From the NCBI GenBank assembly GCA_012843025.1, contig DURT01000011.1, forward strand, positions 40,997 to 104,996: 64,000 nucleotides of DNA. The letters run 5' to 3'. Source of the DNA: Tissierellia bacterium (GTDB lineage: Bacteria; Bacillota; Clostridia; Tissierellales; Sedimentibacteraceae). Made by a program: the position numbers and the translations under genes. Below, in pieces: positions 42,110 to 51,313 of this stretch (its first letter is position 1; each line of letters opens with the position of its first letter). Under the pieces are notes generated by a model. It was not told the origin of the DNA, searched no databases, and saw nothing but the letters and a program-made list of their open reading frames with translations.

Positions 42110-42345
42110 AAAAAATCCGTCTCAGTTAAGAGACGGATTGAATCCGCGGTTCCACTCTAATTGGCAAATGCCCACCTTACATAGCACCATCATGCTACTC
42201 CATTATAACGGATGGTTCCGCAGTAGCCTACTTAATTCGGTACTGTACTCCGAAGGGCACTTCACATATAACTCCAATAAGCATCCTTTCAGCCGGGGAG
42301 ACGCTCTCTCTGTAAATTCATTATATGCTACTTTCCTTCTTCACT
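42110..42345 (-). promoter_or_regulatory. T-box leader, Cys specifier (UGC)
   Basis: T-box AGAGTGGAACCGCGG and terminator AATCCGTCTC/GAGACGGATT with a T-run on the minus strand. The specifier region GTTATATGTGAAGTGCCC lines up with the Tyr leader and gives UGC at 42257-42259, matching the cysK-cysE operon. Confidence 0.9.
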
Positions 42346-42444
42346 GTATTTCCTACTAATTTAGTTGGGTATATTTGCTTTTCATTATATTACACTTATA
42401 TGAAAAATGCAACACTTTTTTGAAAGTAATTTTGTATAAATTAA

Positions 42445-42476
42445 ACAACCTGCCTTTGTCTCGGCAGGCTGGGTTT
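42445..42476 (-). terminator. Terminator of the purine permease gene
   Basis: GCCTGCCGAGACAAAGGCAGGTTGTTT on the minus strand forms a short GC-rich stem with a T-rich tail just after the stop. Confidence 0.7.
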
Positions 42477-42478
42477 AA

Positions 42479-43798
42479 CTACATAAATATAAACCTTAAA
42501 ACAAATAGTAATGATAGTATCCACATAACCCAAGATATATCCCTGAACTTACCGGATATAAATTTTAAAATTACATATGATACCATTCCAAATACAATTC
42601 CTTCTGCAATACTATATGCGAAGGGCATCATAACTATCGTTAAGAAAGCAGGTATAGCTTCTGTATAGTCATTGAAATCTATTTTTGTTATAGGACTCAT
42701 CATAAACAAGCCTACAATAACCAAAGCAGGTGCAGTTGCAGCTGATGGAACCAATGTGAACAAGGGAGCAAAGAATAATGCAATTCCAAACATTACTGCA
42801 GTAGTAAGTGCTGTCAGTCCTGTCCTTCCACCTTCTGCTACACCAGAAGCACTTTCAACATAGGTTGTAACGGTGCTTGTGCCTAAACAGGCACCTATAG
42901 TTGTACCAATAGCATCTGCCATTAATGCTGCTCCTACTTTTGGCAATTTTCCCTCTTCATCTAACATATTAGCCTTTGTAGCAACGCCTGCCAATGTTCC
43001 AACAGTATCAAATATATCTACGAAAAGAAATGTAAATACTACAACTAACATTTCAAAAGAAAAAATTTGATCGAAACCTACAAATTTAAATGCAATATTC
43101 TTAAGTGAAGGAGGCATGCTTACGATTGTGTTAAAGTTTTCTGGTAAAACAGTAACTCCCATGGGGATTCCGATTATAGTTGTTAGAACTATTCCTATTA
43201 ACAAGGCTCCCTTAACATTTTTTATAAGCAATAATCCTGTAATAATGATTCCTATAATTGCTAATAATGGCTCGCTTGCTGTCACATCGCCCAAAGCAAT
43301 AAGGGTACCATCGCCTGCCTGTACTATTCCGGCTCCAGATAAACCTATAAAAGATATAAATAAACCTATTCCAACAGACACAGCGTTTTTCAAACTTATA
43401 GGTATGGAGTCAAATATTGCTTCCCTAGCTTTTACAACGGATAATAAAATAAATATAATTCCCTCAATTAATACTGCAGTTAAAGCAAATTCCCATGATT
43501 TACCCATAGGTCCTAGCACAACTGTAAATGCAAAGAATGCATTAAGTCCCATTCCTGGTGCTAGTGCAAAGGGATAGTTAGCAAATAAGGCCATCATCAG
43601 TGTTGCAATCATAGCTGCTAAGGCCGTAGCAGTAAATATACCACCAAAATCCATTCCAGTAGATGATAATATGATAGGATTAACAACTAAAATATAGGCC
43701 ATTGTCATGAAGGTTGTAACACCTGCCAAGACTTCTGTTTTTACATCAGTTCTGTGCTCCTCTAACTTAAAAAATTCTTTCAAAGTATTTTCCTCCAT
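42479..43798 (-). CDS. NCS2 family purine permease (PbuG/AzgA type)
   Basis: A 439-residue protein with about 12-14 membrane segments and AzgA-family signatures: TEVLAGVTTFMTMAYILVVNPIIL, FALAPGMGLNAFFAFTVV, LFVDIFDTVGTLAGVATKANML, GACLGTSTVTTYVESASGVAEGGRTGLTAL. These carriers import hypoxanthine, guanine or adenine with protons. The guanine-type aptamer upstream supports a guanine/hypoxanthine role. Confidence 0.94.
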   Translation of the reverse strand: MEENTLKEFFKLEEHRTDVKTEVLAGVTTFMTMAYILVVNPIILSSTGMDFGGIFTATALAAMIATLMMALFANYPFALAPGMGLNAFFAFTVVLGPMGKSWEFALTAVLIEGIIFILLSVVKAREAIFDSIPISLKNAVSVGIGLFISFIGLSGAGIVQAGDGTLIALGDVTASEPLLAIIGIIITGLLLIKNVKGALLIGIVLTTIIGIPMGVTVLPENFNTIVSMPPSLKNIAFKFVGFDQIFSFEMLVVVFTFLFVDIFDTVGTLAGVATKANMLDEEGKLPKVGAALMADAIGTTIGACLGTSTVTTYVESASGVAEGGRTGLTALTTAVMFGIALFFAPLFTLVPSAATAPALVIVGLFMMSPITKIDFNDYTEAIPAFLTIVMMPFAYSIAEGIVFGMVSYVILKFISGKFRDISWVMWILSLLFVLRFIFM

Positions 43799-43841
43799 TG
43801 TTTAAAGATTTTATCATATGATTATTTCAAAAAATAAAGAT

Positions 43842-43978
43842 AGCCCGTCAAGGTAGGAAGTGAAACCTACCCGACTGGGCTTTTATCCCTTCGGTGTAAT
43901 ACCATACAGTATCTGTACCGCTCGGACCAGCAAGAAATCATAATTAATCCCAAGAAATCTCCGGAACCCTAGGTACAC
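43842..43978 (-). promoter_or_regulatory. ykkC-type aptamer, probably PRPP class, with terminator
   Basis: The minus strand shows the ykkC core: GTACCTAGGGTTCCG, then CTGGTCCGAGCGGTAC, then ACACCGAAGGGATAAAAGCCC. The end overlaps a terminator (AGCCCAGTCGGGTAGG.../CCTACCTTGACGGGCT with T-rich tail). ykkC RNAs sense guanidine, ppGpp or PRPP by subtype; the guanine aptamer just upstream and the purine permease downstream favour PRPP. Confidence 0.8.
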
Positions 43979-43982
43979 TTTC

Positions 43983-44051
43983 ACTCATAGCCAAATGATT
44001 TAAGGTCATTTTGTAGAGACGTCCCAACCATATTATGAGACTTATATGAGC
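43983..44051 (-). promoter_or_regulatory. Purine riboswitch aptamer (guanine type)
   Basis: Minus strand CTCATATAAGTCTCATAATATGG, GACGTCTCTAC and ACCTTAAATCATTTGGCTATGAG match the purine aptamer; P1 pairs CTCATA with TATGAG. The specificity base before UAUG is C (GGCTATG), which predicts guanine or hypoxanthine, not adenine. It is five bases upstream of the ykkC aptamer. Bases 44052-44155 contain no gene. Confidence 0.9.
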
Positions 44052-44155
44052 CATATTTACTTTTTCCAAATTGATAATATCAATATGTCCTATATATGTC
44101 AATGGAAAATTTTGTATATTTTGAGAAATTTCCGAACGTTATTAGCTATTCTTCA

Positions 44156-46528
44156 TTAATTAAACGTCTGTTCTGTTCTTTCAATAATTTCATCCTGCAA
44201 AGCTTTTTCAAGGTTGTTAAAGTGATCGGAATAACCGGCAACTCTTACAATTAAATCCTTGTATTCTTCGGGATTTTTCTGTGCATCCAAAAGTACATCT
44301 CTGTCTATTACGTTAAATTGAATATGGTGACCACCTAATTCAAAATATGACCTTATAAGAGAAGCTACATTTTCTATTCCCTCTTCTCCAGCTATGGCAG
44401 AAGGAGAGAATTTTTGATTCAGCAATGTCCCTCCAGTAGTTGTATGATCCATCTTAGAGCAGGTTTTTATCACTGCTGTAGGACCCTTTATATCTGCACC
44501 CTTTTCTGGAGATATACCATCTGCCACTGGTTTGTGAGCTAATCTTCCGTTGGCAGATGCACCCATTACAGAACCGAAGTACACATGGCAGGTAGTAGGC
44601 AGCATATCTATTTGATAAGTGCCTCCTGTTACAGTCTTTCTTCCCCTTATTATATCCCTTATATCGGTAAATACTTTAACCATTATGCTGTCAGCATAAT
44701 CATCGTCGTTTCCGTACTTAGGAGTATGGTTTGATACTAAGTTTCTAATTTTTTCATATCCTTCATAATTTGCTTCCAATGCTTTCAACAATTCAGGCAT
44801 AGTAAATCTTTTCTCATCAAATATATTGTATTTAATTGATGATAAGCAGTCAGTAATGGTAGAAATCCCTACAATTTGGATATACCTGGTGTTGTACTTG
44901 GCACCTCCTGCATTGTAGTCCCTACCCTTTTCTTTACAACCATCTGTCAACACTGACATAAATGTTGCCGGCATATGCTCTGCAAAAAGTTTTTCTATAA
45001 CATTATTGCCTTTTATTTTAATATTTATTATATAATTTAATTGTTTTAAGAAAGCCTCATATAGTTCTTCATAGGATTTGAAATCTTCAGGATTACCTGT
45101 TTTTAATCCCACTTGCTTATTGGTATATTTGTCAAAACCATTATTTAATGTAAGTTCCAATACTTTAGGTACGTTCAAATATCCCGTTAAGATATATGCT
45201 TCTCTACCGTGACAGCCAGTTTCAACACATCCGCTGGCACCTCCGAATCGGGCATCTTCCAATGTTTTACCTGCATTTAGCAGTTCCTGTATCAATTCCT
45301 CCGTATTGTAAAAGGCAGGCTGTCCCCATCCCTTCCTTGCTATTTCCACTGCTCTTTTCAAAAATTCATCAGGAGTTTTGACACTTATCTGGACATTGGA
45401 GCTGGGCTGCAGAAGCTTTAATTCATCCATGGTATCAAGGATCATGTAGGATACTTCATTTACTCCATCTTCCCCTGTATAAGGATTGATACCACCCGTA
45501 TTAATATTTGCAAAGTCCGTATAGGTTCCGCTTTCCTTTAAAGTTATTCCAACCTTGGGAGGGGCAGGTTGATTGTTAAATTTAATCCATAAACACTCCA
45601 ATAATTCTCTTGCTTTGTGGTAATCTATAGTTCCTGCTTCTTTCTCCTTTTTATAGAAAGGATAAATGTATTGGTCAAGTCTTCCAGGAGAGAAAGAATC
45701 CCAAGTATTAAGCTCTGTAGTAATCCCTATATGAACGAACCAGTACATTTGTAAAGCTTGGGCAAAAGTTTCCGGTTTATGGGCAGGTACTACATCACAG
45801 TTTTTTGCAATCCACAATAATTCCTCTTTTCGCTTAGGGTTAGTTTCCTTTGCCGCCAATTCCCTTGCATAGGCAGCGTATCTTTTACCATAGATTATTA
45901 TTGCATCACAGGAAATTGCCATTGCCTGAAGTTGAGCCTTCTTATCGTAAGCATCAGGATCGTTTAAGAAATCTAATTTTTCTATTTCTTCTTCAATTTC
46001 TCTTTTAAAATCCAAAAAACCCTTTTCATAGATTTTGCCATCTGCCACCGTATGTCCCGGAGCTCTTTGCTCCATAAACTCTGTAAACATACCCGCTTCA
46101 TAGCAATCTTTCCATTCCTGAGTCATTGCTTCAAGGATTTTATACCTCATGGAGCGCTTTTCCCAATAGGGGATAATTTTTTCCTCCTGAAGTTTTTTAT
46201 CCTCTTCCTTAACTTTAAAGCTAATATATTTTCTGTCATTCATTATGGTCATATCTTCCACAGTATGACAGCACAATTCAGGGAATGTGGGAGCAACTTG
46301 TGGACCTTCGCTCTTTTCCCCTACAATTAGTTCATCTTCACCTATATATAGTTTTCTTTTTTCCATTAAATTTTTAAAATTTAAAGCTCTCAATATGGGT
46401 GTTTCTACAGTACCGTAATATTTTTCATAAAATTCTGTCTCTATTAAAGCTCTTTCCAAGCTAATAGATGGTTGTGTAGTTACGCTTAATTCCCTTAATC
46501 TTTTTGTTCTTTCAGTATATCCTCTCAT
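44156..46528 (-). CDS. hypD: trans-4-hydroxy-L-proline dehydratase (glycyl radical enzyme)
   Basis: A 790-residue glycyl radical enzyme. The active-site motif GASGCVETGCHG places Cys at 434 and Glu at 436, and the radical loop RVAGYSDHF places Gly at 765. As I recall these are the positions reported for Clostridioides difficile HypD, and the length is nearly identical. It dehydrates 4-hydroxyproline to pyrroline-5-carboxylate, which reduction to proline makes a Stickland electron acceptor. The activase follows two bases downstream. No proline reductase or proC gene is in the window. Confidence 0.88.
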   Translation of the reverse strand: MRGYTERTKRLRELSVTTQPSISLERALIETEFYEKYYGTVETPILRALNFKNLMEKRKLYIGEDELIVGEKSEGPQVAPTFPELCCHTVEDMTIMNDRKYISFKVKEEDKKLQEEKIIPYWEKRSMRYKILEAMTQEWKDCYEAGMFTEFMEQRAPGHTVADGKIYEKGFLDFKREIEEEIEKLDFLNDPDAYDKKAQLQAMAISCDAIIIYGKRYAAYARELAAKETNPKRKEELLWIAKNCDVVPAHKPETFAQALQMYWFVHIGITTELNTWDSFSPGRLDQYIYPFYKKEKEAGTIDYHKARELLECLWIKFNNQPAPPKVGITLKESGTYTDFANINTGGINPYTGEDGVNEVSYMILDTMDELKLLQPSSNVQISVKTPDEFLKRAVEIARKGWGQPAFYNTEELIQELLNAGKTLEDARFGGASGCVETGCHGREAYILTGYLNVPKVLELTLNNGFDKYTNKQVGLKTGNPEDFKSYEELYEAFLKQLNYIINIKIKGNNVIEKLFAEHMPATFMSVLTDGCKEKGRDYNAGGAKYNTRYIQIVGISTITDCLSSIKYNIFDEKRFTMPELLKALEANYEGYEKIRNLVSNHTPKYGNDDDYADSIMVKVFTDIRDIIRGRKTVTGGTYQIDMLPTTCHVYFGSVMGASANGRLAHKPVADGISPEKGADIKGPTAVIKTCSKMDHTTTGGTLLNQKFSPSAIAGEEGIENVASLIRSYFELGGHHIQFNVIDRDVLLDAQKNPEEYKDLIVRVAGYSDHFNNLEKALQDEIIERTEQTFN

Positions 46529-46530
46529 TT

Positions 46531-47430
46531 TTAGCCTCCTATTTTTACTAAAAATCCTTTTTCCTGAAACAATCCTTTAAAATAGTTGAGCTTTTCTTCC
46601 GAAGGCCGGCTCATCTTATCAGATTGGTATTCCAATCCTAATTTTTTGTATTTATGGATAGCTATACTGTGGTAGGGAAGCAAATTCACTTTCTTGGTAT
46701 TAGTCTTTTCCATAAGTTTGATTATTTCTATAATATTACTTACATCGGCATTAATTCCTTCTATTAAAGGTATTCTAATATTTATGTCTTTGTGAATTTC
46801 TGATAGCTTTATTAAATTTTCAATAATTAGTTTATTAGAAACACCTGTATAAAAAATATGTTTTTCTTCATCCATCAATTTAATATCGTATAGAAATAGA
46901 TCCGTGTACTTAGCTGTTCTTTCCAAAATATTAAATGCAACTGCACCACAAGTATCTACTGCAGTGTGAATATTTTCCTCTTTTAGTCTCTTCAACAGTT
47001 CTTCAATGAAATCTACATGTATTAATGGTTCTCCTCCAGATAAGGTCGCTCCTCCTCCGGAGTTTTTATAAAATACCCTATCCTTTAAAACTTCCTTAAC
47101 AACTTCATCTACTGTATATTCTTTTCCTGCAATTTCCCTGGCACCGTTAACACAGGTAATAACACAGTCTCCTTTGAAGGTACACTTGTCCAAATTTGTA
47201 AAAAGCTTATTGCCTATTATTTCTATAGCCTTGTTCTTACATTCTTTTACACAACTACCGCATAAAGTACACTTGTCCTCAGAATATAGAATTTCGAAAC
47301 CTGAATTTTGACTTTCTGGATTATGACACCAGGCACACCTTAAAGGACATCCCTTGAAAAATACCGTAGTCCTAATACCTGGACCATCATGGACGGAAAA
47401 CTTCTGTATGTTAAAAATATTAGCCTTCAT
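46531..47430 (-). CDS. hypE: Glycyl radical enzyme activase (HypE type)
   Basis: Radical SAM protein of 299 residues: the SAM cluster motif CxxxCxxC in FFKGCPLRCAWCHNPE, an inserted ferredoxin-like region with two more cluster motifs (KCTLCGSCVKEC and KCTFKGDCVITC), and SGGGATLSGGEPL. It installs the glycyl radical on its partner. It lies two bases after the HypD stop and so should activate HypD. Confidence 0.92.
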   Translation of the reverse strand: MKANIFNIQKFSVHDGPGIRTTVFFKGCPLRCAWCHNPESQNSGFEILYSEDKCTLCGSCVKECKNKAIEIIGNKLFTNLDKCTFKGDCVITCVNGAREIAGKEYTVDEVVKEVLKDRVFYKNSGGGATLSGGEPLIHVDFIEELLKRLKEENIHTAVDTCGAVAFNILERTAKYTDLFLYDIKLMDEEKHIFYTGVSNKLIIENLIKLSEIHKDINIRIPLIEGINADVSNIIEIIKLMEKTNTKKVNLLPYHSIAIHKYKKLGLEYQSDKMSRPSEEKLNYFKGLFQEKGFLVKIGG

Positions 47431-47432
47431 TT

Positions 47433-48059
47433 TTACCTCTTACCGTTACCATTGGTAAGCTCTTTAATAAAGCTGTAGGTTATTTTTGCAGTTAAACCCC
47501 ATATTATATAATCATAATATTTATAAAAATATACGGGATATCTTATATTTCCCCAGTCATAATCTTTTCCGTTATTTACCATGTGGTAAGGAAAGTTTTT
47601 ATCTGCCTGAGGATAGTAATTCATATAGTATTTTTCAGGCTCGTTTTCTAAGAAAAAAGATAATGGTACAAAAAACAATTCCGATACTTCATCTTCATTA
47701 AAATCCATTTCATAAGGATCAACATCTTTTATAAGACCTAAGAAGGTGAACAGGAAGTATCCGCTTTTACTTGCAGCGTAGTGAAGTTCTGATATAATTT
47801 CTATATTATTTTTGTTTATCAGTAACTCTTCGGAAGTTTCTCTTATGGCAGCTTCCATAGGACTTTCATCATCTTCTATTCTGCCGCCGGGAAATGATAT
47901 TTCTCCAGGCTGAGCTATGGAATTTGATCTTACTTCATAAATTAAATTTAATTCCCCATCAATTTCTATTAATGGTACCAGGACGGCAAAACTAACTTCC
48001 TCATCAACGGGTTTTGGCCTTAAGTTTTTTAGTTTGTTTCTAATATATTCAATATTCAT
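47433..48059 (-). CDS. Nudix hydrolase, CoA pyrophosphatase type
   Basis: A 208-residue Nudix protein with the box GGRIEDDESPMEAAIRETSEEL, preceded by SNSIAQPGEISFPGG, the UPF0035/NudL-type extension linked to CoA diphosphatase. It starts two bases after the activase stop. A house-cleaning role for CoA derivatives is likely; substrate is from family knowledge. Confidence 0.85.
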   Translation of the reverse strand: MNIEYIRNKLKNLRPKPVDEEVSFAVLVPLIEIDGELNLIYEVRSNSIAQPGEISFPGGRIEDDESPMEAAIRETSEELLINKNNIEIISELHYAASKSGYFLFTFLGLIKDVDPYEMDFNEDEVSELFFVPLSFFLENEPEKYYMNYYPQADKNFPYHMVNNGKDYDWGNIRYPVYFYKYYDYIIWGLTAKITYSFIKELTNGNGKR

Positions 48060-48611
48060 CTATCGTAACAACCTCATTATTCCAAATATTATAAATATCA
48101 GTCCAGATATTGTTTTAATTATATAAGAAGGAATATATTTAGTCAATGAAGAACCTATAATAATTCCAAGGAAGCCTATTGCCAACATAGCAGCTACAGA
48201 TGCGGATAATACTAAGTAGGGACAACTTGATTCCATGGCCAAAGTCATGCAAGTAAGTTGTGTCTTATCTCCCATTTCCCCTAATAAAAATGTAAAGGCT
48301 GTTGTTACTATAGGACTTAAATTATAGTGTTTTTCTATTTTATCTTCTTCTTCGAATATAATAGTAATAATTCCAAATATAATAAATATTATTCCTGCAA
48401 ATATTTGAAGTAAGCTTTGTTCCATTATATTAGATATGTAACTGCCTACTAAGACGGCAGCCCCATGATTTAAAAATACACCTATAAGTATTCCTACAAG
48501 CATTTGTATTAATGTATACTTGGTTGCTAATGTCATTAGCATTAACTGTGTTTTGTCTCCCATTTCTGCAACAAAAACCAAGGTGAATGTTTCTAAAAAT
48601 TCTTTATACAT
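48060..48611 (-). CDS. TMEM165/GDT1 family cation transporter
   Basis: A 183-residue protein with six membrane helices in two repeats, each with the family motif EMGDKTQL (VAEMGDKTQLMLMTLATKY and LGEMGDKTQLTCMTLAMES). Members export Mn2+ or Ca2+ (established for bacterial MneA/Mnx). It directly precedes the Nudix gene without spacer and is divergent from the glycosyltransferase gene. Confidence 0.92.
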   Translation of the reverse strand: MYKEFLETFTLVFVAEMGDKTQLMLMTLATKYTLIQMLVGILIGVFLNHGAAVLVGSYISNIMEQSLLQIFAGIIFIIFGIITIIFEEEDKIEKHYNLSPIVTTAFTFLLGEMGDKTQLTCMTLAMESSCPYLVLSASVAAMLAIGFLGIIIGSSLTKYIPSYIIKTISGLIFIIFGIMRLLR

Positions 48612-48710
48612 AACTCCCCCTGAAATTCTCTTTCAATAATTTAGGATATATATTATAATATTAAAAGCAAGGTATAAACAGAACCTATTATTGAAAGATT
48701 CGGAGGCTAT

Positions 48711-49808
48711 ATGGATAAGAATATACTAATTACAACAGCACCCTTCGGAAACGGTCATAAGATGGTTGCCACTGCATTGAAAAATGCATTTATTAATAAA
48801 GGTTATTATAATGTGTTAGTTGTAGATTTGTTTACGGAAGCTCATCCCAAGATTACAGAAGCAATTAAAAGAGCATATATAAAAAGTTACGATTTCGGAA
48901 AGGCCTACTCTAAACTTTATTACGGTTCAGAGAAACTGACTGATAAAAGAATTGTTGAGTTATACAGAAACTTTGGGTTTAAAAAATTAAAAGAAATAAC
49001 AGAGACTGTTAAGCCAGATATAATAATTAACACTTTCCCCATATTAGCATCCCTTAAGATCAAGAACGATCAAGGCAATAACATACCTGTCTTCAACATA
49101 GTTACAGATTTTTACGTACATAAGCTTTGGATAAGCGAAGAAATAGACAAATTTTATATAGCAACCCATGAATTAAAAGAAGAGTTGAAAAAAATGAATA
49201 TTCCATTAAACAAAATCGTTGTATCTGGAATTCCAATCAGGGAAGCTTTTGAAGAAGTGGATAATATTTCAAAACTTTACGCCAAGTATAATTTTAGAAG
49301 AGGCAAAAGAATTGTTTTAATTAATTCCGGTGCTTTCGGAGTATTGAAAAATATTAAAAAGGTATGTATTGAATTGTGTAAACATAAGAATATTCAAGTT
49401 GCAGTAGTTTGTGGAAACAACAAAGTTTTAAAGGAAAATTTAGAAGCCTTAGGCTTAAGAAATTTAAAAGTATTTGGATTCTTGGAAAATATCCATGAAT
49501 TATATAAAATAGCCTCCTGTATGATTACTAAATCTGGAGGAATAACATTGTCGGAAGCATTAGCAGTACAGCTGCCCCTTGTTATTACAAAGCCAGTACC
49601 GGGACAGGAAAAAGAAAATGCCCTGTATTTTGAAAAAAAGGGAGCAGCTATAATAGCAAACAACACTTATCAAGTAGTCAACAGTACTATTGATTTAATC
49701 AACAATCCCCCGCTGTTAAATGCAATGCGAAAAAATATGAAAAAAATGTACAACAAAGCATCTACCAATAAAATAGTTGATGATGTATTAGGAAGTTTAA
49801 AAGATTAA
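48711..49808 (+). CDS. Glycosyltransferase of the MGDG synthase/UgtP family
   Basis: A 365-residue GT28-like enzyme: N-terminal LITTAPFGNGHKMVATALKNAF, the acceptor-binding domain IIINTFPILASLKI and TDFYVHKLWISEEIDKFYIAT, and the UDP-sugar site MITKSGGITLSEALAVQLPLVITKPVPGQEKENALYF. Such enzymes put sugars on diacylglycerol to make glycolipids and lipoteichoic acid anchors. Single gene. Confidence 0.88.
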   Translation: MDKNILITTAPFGNGHKMVATALKNAFINKGYYNVLVVDLFTEAHPKITEAIKRAYIKSYDFGKAYSKLYYGSEKLTDKRIVELYRNFGFKKLKEITETVKPDIIINTFPILASLKIKNDQGNNIPVFNIVTDFYVHKLWISEEIDKFYIATHELKEELKKMNIPLNKIVVSGIPIREAFEEVDNISKLYAKYNFRRGKRIVLINSGAFGVLKNIKKVCIELCKHKNIQVAVVCGNNKVLKENLEALGLRNLKVFGFLENIHELYKIASCMITKSGGITLSEALAVQLPLVITKPVPGQEKENALYFEKKGAAIIANNTYQVVNSTIDLINNPPLLNAMRKNMKKMYNKASTNKIVDDVLGSLKD

Positions 49809-49833
49809 AAGAACCCTTAGGGCTCTTTTTTTC
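49806..49833. terminator. Terminator between glycosyltransferase and YaiI
   Basis: AAAAGAACCC-tta-GGGCTCTTTTTTT, a short stem with T-run, overlapping the 3' end of the convergent gene. Confidence 0.75.
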
Positions 49834-50293
49834 TTCTAAGTTGTTTATTTTTTCTAAATTCCTCATGCAGAACTTTGTAAAGGCATTTTTTGAAACTTTC
49901 GTCCTGTTCTCTTCTTCTCTTGGAAGGTCCTTTACTTTTACCTCCCTGCTTTCTTATCCGTTCACTTATATACCTGGATTGGAGGAGGGTGTCTATATTA
50001 TTCTTATTTATGAAAAAGCCTGATGTATGGATTATTGCCGATGCTTTTCCTAAAACAAGGCTGGCAAGTCCGTAATCCTGAGTAATTAATATATCTCCTG
50101 GTTTAAATATTTGAACTATTTTATAATCAACTGAATCTCTTCCCTGTTCAACAACTATAACCTGGAAATCACTGACTATATAGTGATCTATATCAACGAC
50201 TATTATTAAATCTATACCAAATTCTCTGGCAGCTTTTTCACAAATCTCTTTCACTGTCTGGGGGCAAGCATCGCCATCTATTATAATTCGCAT
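49817..50293 (-). CDS. YaiI/YqxD family protein (DUF188)
   Basis: A 158-residue protein starting MRIIIDGDACPQTVKEICEKAA, with DSVDYKIVQIFKPGDILITQDYGLASLVLGK and a basic C-terminus (SKRRREQDE). The DGDACP and TQDYGLA motifs define the family, related to PIN-like nucleases. Function unknown. It has TAAAAAAGGAG before the ATG. Confidence 0.92.
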   Translation of the reverse strand: MRIIIDGDACPQTVKEICEKAAREFGIDLIIVVDIDHYIVSDFQVIVVEQGRDSVDYKIVQIFKPGDILITQDYGLASLVLGKASAIIHTSGFFINKNNIDTLLQSRYISERIRKQGGKSKGPSKRRREQDESFKKCLYKVLHEEFRKNKQLRRKKEP

Positions 50294-50362
50294 GAAAAAA
50301 CTCCTTTTTTATTTAAACTATGACAGGGAAAAGCAAATGTTCATAGTTAAAAGGATAGGAAT

Positions 50363-51190
50363 TTATGAATTCTTCCTCAGCGTATATAAATCCTTCCTTA
50401 AATGTTTCAATAAAGGTAACTCATTTCTCACCTTTTTCACATAATCTAAATCTATTTCCTGAACAGTATATCCTTCTTTTTCGTCCATTCTCCTTAAAAC
50501 CTGTCCCCAAGGGGAAACTATTAGGGAATTACCGTAGGAACGATAGGTTGCTTCATAATCTCTTGCCGGGGCAACACCAATGGTATAAACCTGGTTATCC
50601 AAAGCTCTGCTTCTAAAATTTAATTCCCAGTGGGCGGGACCTGTTGTCATGTTAAAAGCTCCAGGATAAATTATTACTTCAGCTCCTGCAAGAGCCATTA
50701 GCCTGCCTAACTCCGGAAACCTTATATCATAACACACCCCAAGACCTATTTTACAAAATTCCGTATCAAAAACCGTAACATCCTTGCCGGCAGTCAACAC
50801 ATCTGATTCCTTAAAATACTGTCCTCCTTCCACATCTATGTCAAAGAGGTGTACTTTTCTGTGCTTAGCTATTTTTTCACCTTGTCTGTCAAATACATAG
50901 GAAGTATTATAAACATTATTTCCTTCTAATTCAGGAATTGAGCCACCAACAAGGTAGATGCTAAATTCTTTGGCAGCAGCACTTAATTTCTCGTAAGCAT
51001 AGCCTCCTTCTTCTTCTCCATAATCTCTGAAATAAGAAGTATTGTAAGGACAACAAAACATTTCTGGCAATACAGCAAAATCTGCACCTTCTTGGGAAAC
51101 AGTTTCAATTAGTTTGACAGCATTCTCTACATTCTTTTCTTTGTCCTCGTACACCTTAGTCTGCAATAAAGCGACCTTAAATTTTCTCAT
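50363..51190 (-). CDS. Carbon-nitrogen hydrolase, omega-amidase-like
   Basis: A 275-residue nitrilase-superfamily enzyme with the catalytic Glu (FAVLPEMFCCPYN), Lys (KHRKVHLFDIDV) and Cys (GLGVCYDIRFPELGRLMALAGA). The FDIDVEGGQYFKESDVLTAG segment is close to Nit2/omega-amidase, which hydrolyses 2-oxoglutaramate and 2-oxosuccinamate (family knowledge). Single gene. Confidence 0.88.
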   Translation of the reverse strand: MRKFKVALLQTKVYEDKEKNVENAVKLIETVSQEGADFAVLPEMFCCPYNTSYFRDYGEEEGGYAYEKLSAAAKEFSIYLVGGSIPELEGNNVYNTSYVFDRQGEKIAKHRKVHLFDIDVEGGQYFKESDVLTAGKDVTVFDTEFCKIGLGVCYDIRFPELGRLMALAGAEVIIYPGAFNMTTGPAHWELNFRSRALDNQVYTIGVAPARDYEATYRSYGNSLIVSPWGQVLRRMDEKEGYTVQEIDLDYVKKVRNELPLLKHLRKDLYTLRKNS

Positions 51191-51285
51191 ACTTCCCCTC
51201 CCAATTTTATTCTTTAATCAATTATAAAATATTTGTACCTAATATGCAATTGGTATAGGAGGAACTAAAGTAAAAAAGCAAACGA

Positions 51286-51311
51286 GAAACGGCAGTACAT
51301 CTGCCGTTTCC
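51286..51311 (-). terminator. Pyruvate carboxylase terminator
   Basis: GAAACGGCAG-atgta-CTGCCGTTTC just after the stop, with a T-rich tail further on (CTCGTTTGCTTTTTT). Confidence 0.8.
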
Positions 51312-51313
51312 TC

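Noticed and set aside
42663-43577. Several plus-strand ORFs (42672, 42873, 43116) opposite the purine permease
   Set aside because: Their Thr/Ile/Pro/Asn-rich composition is typical of the antisense of a membrane-protein gene; the permease frame explains the region.
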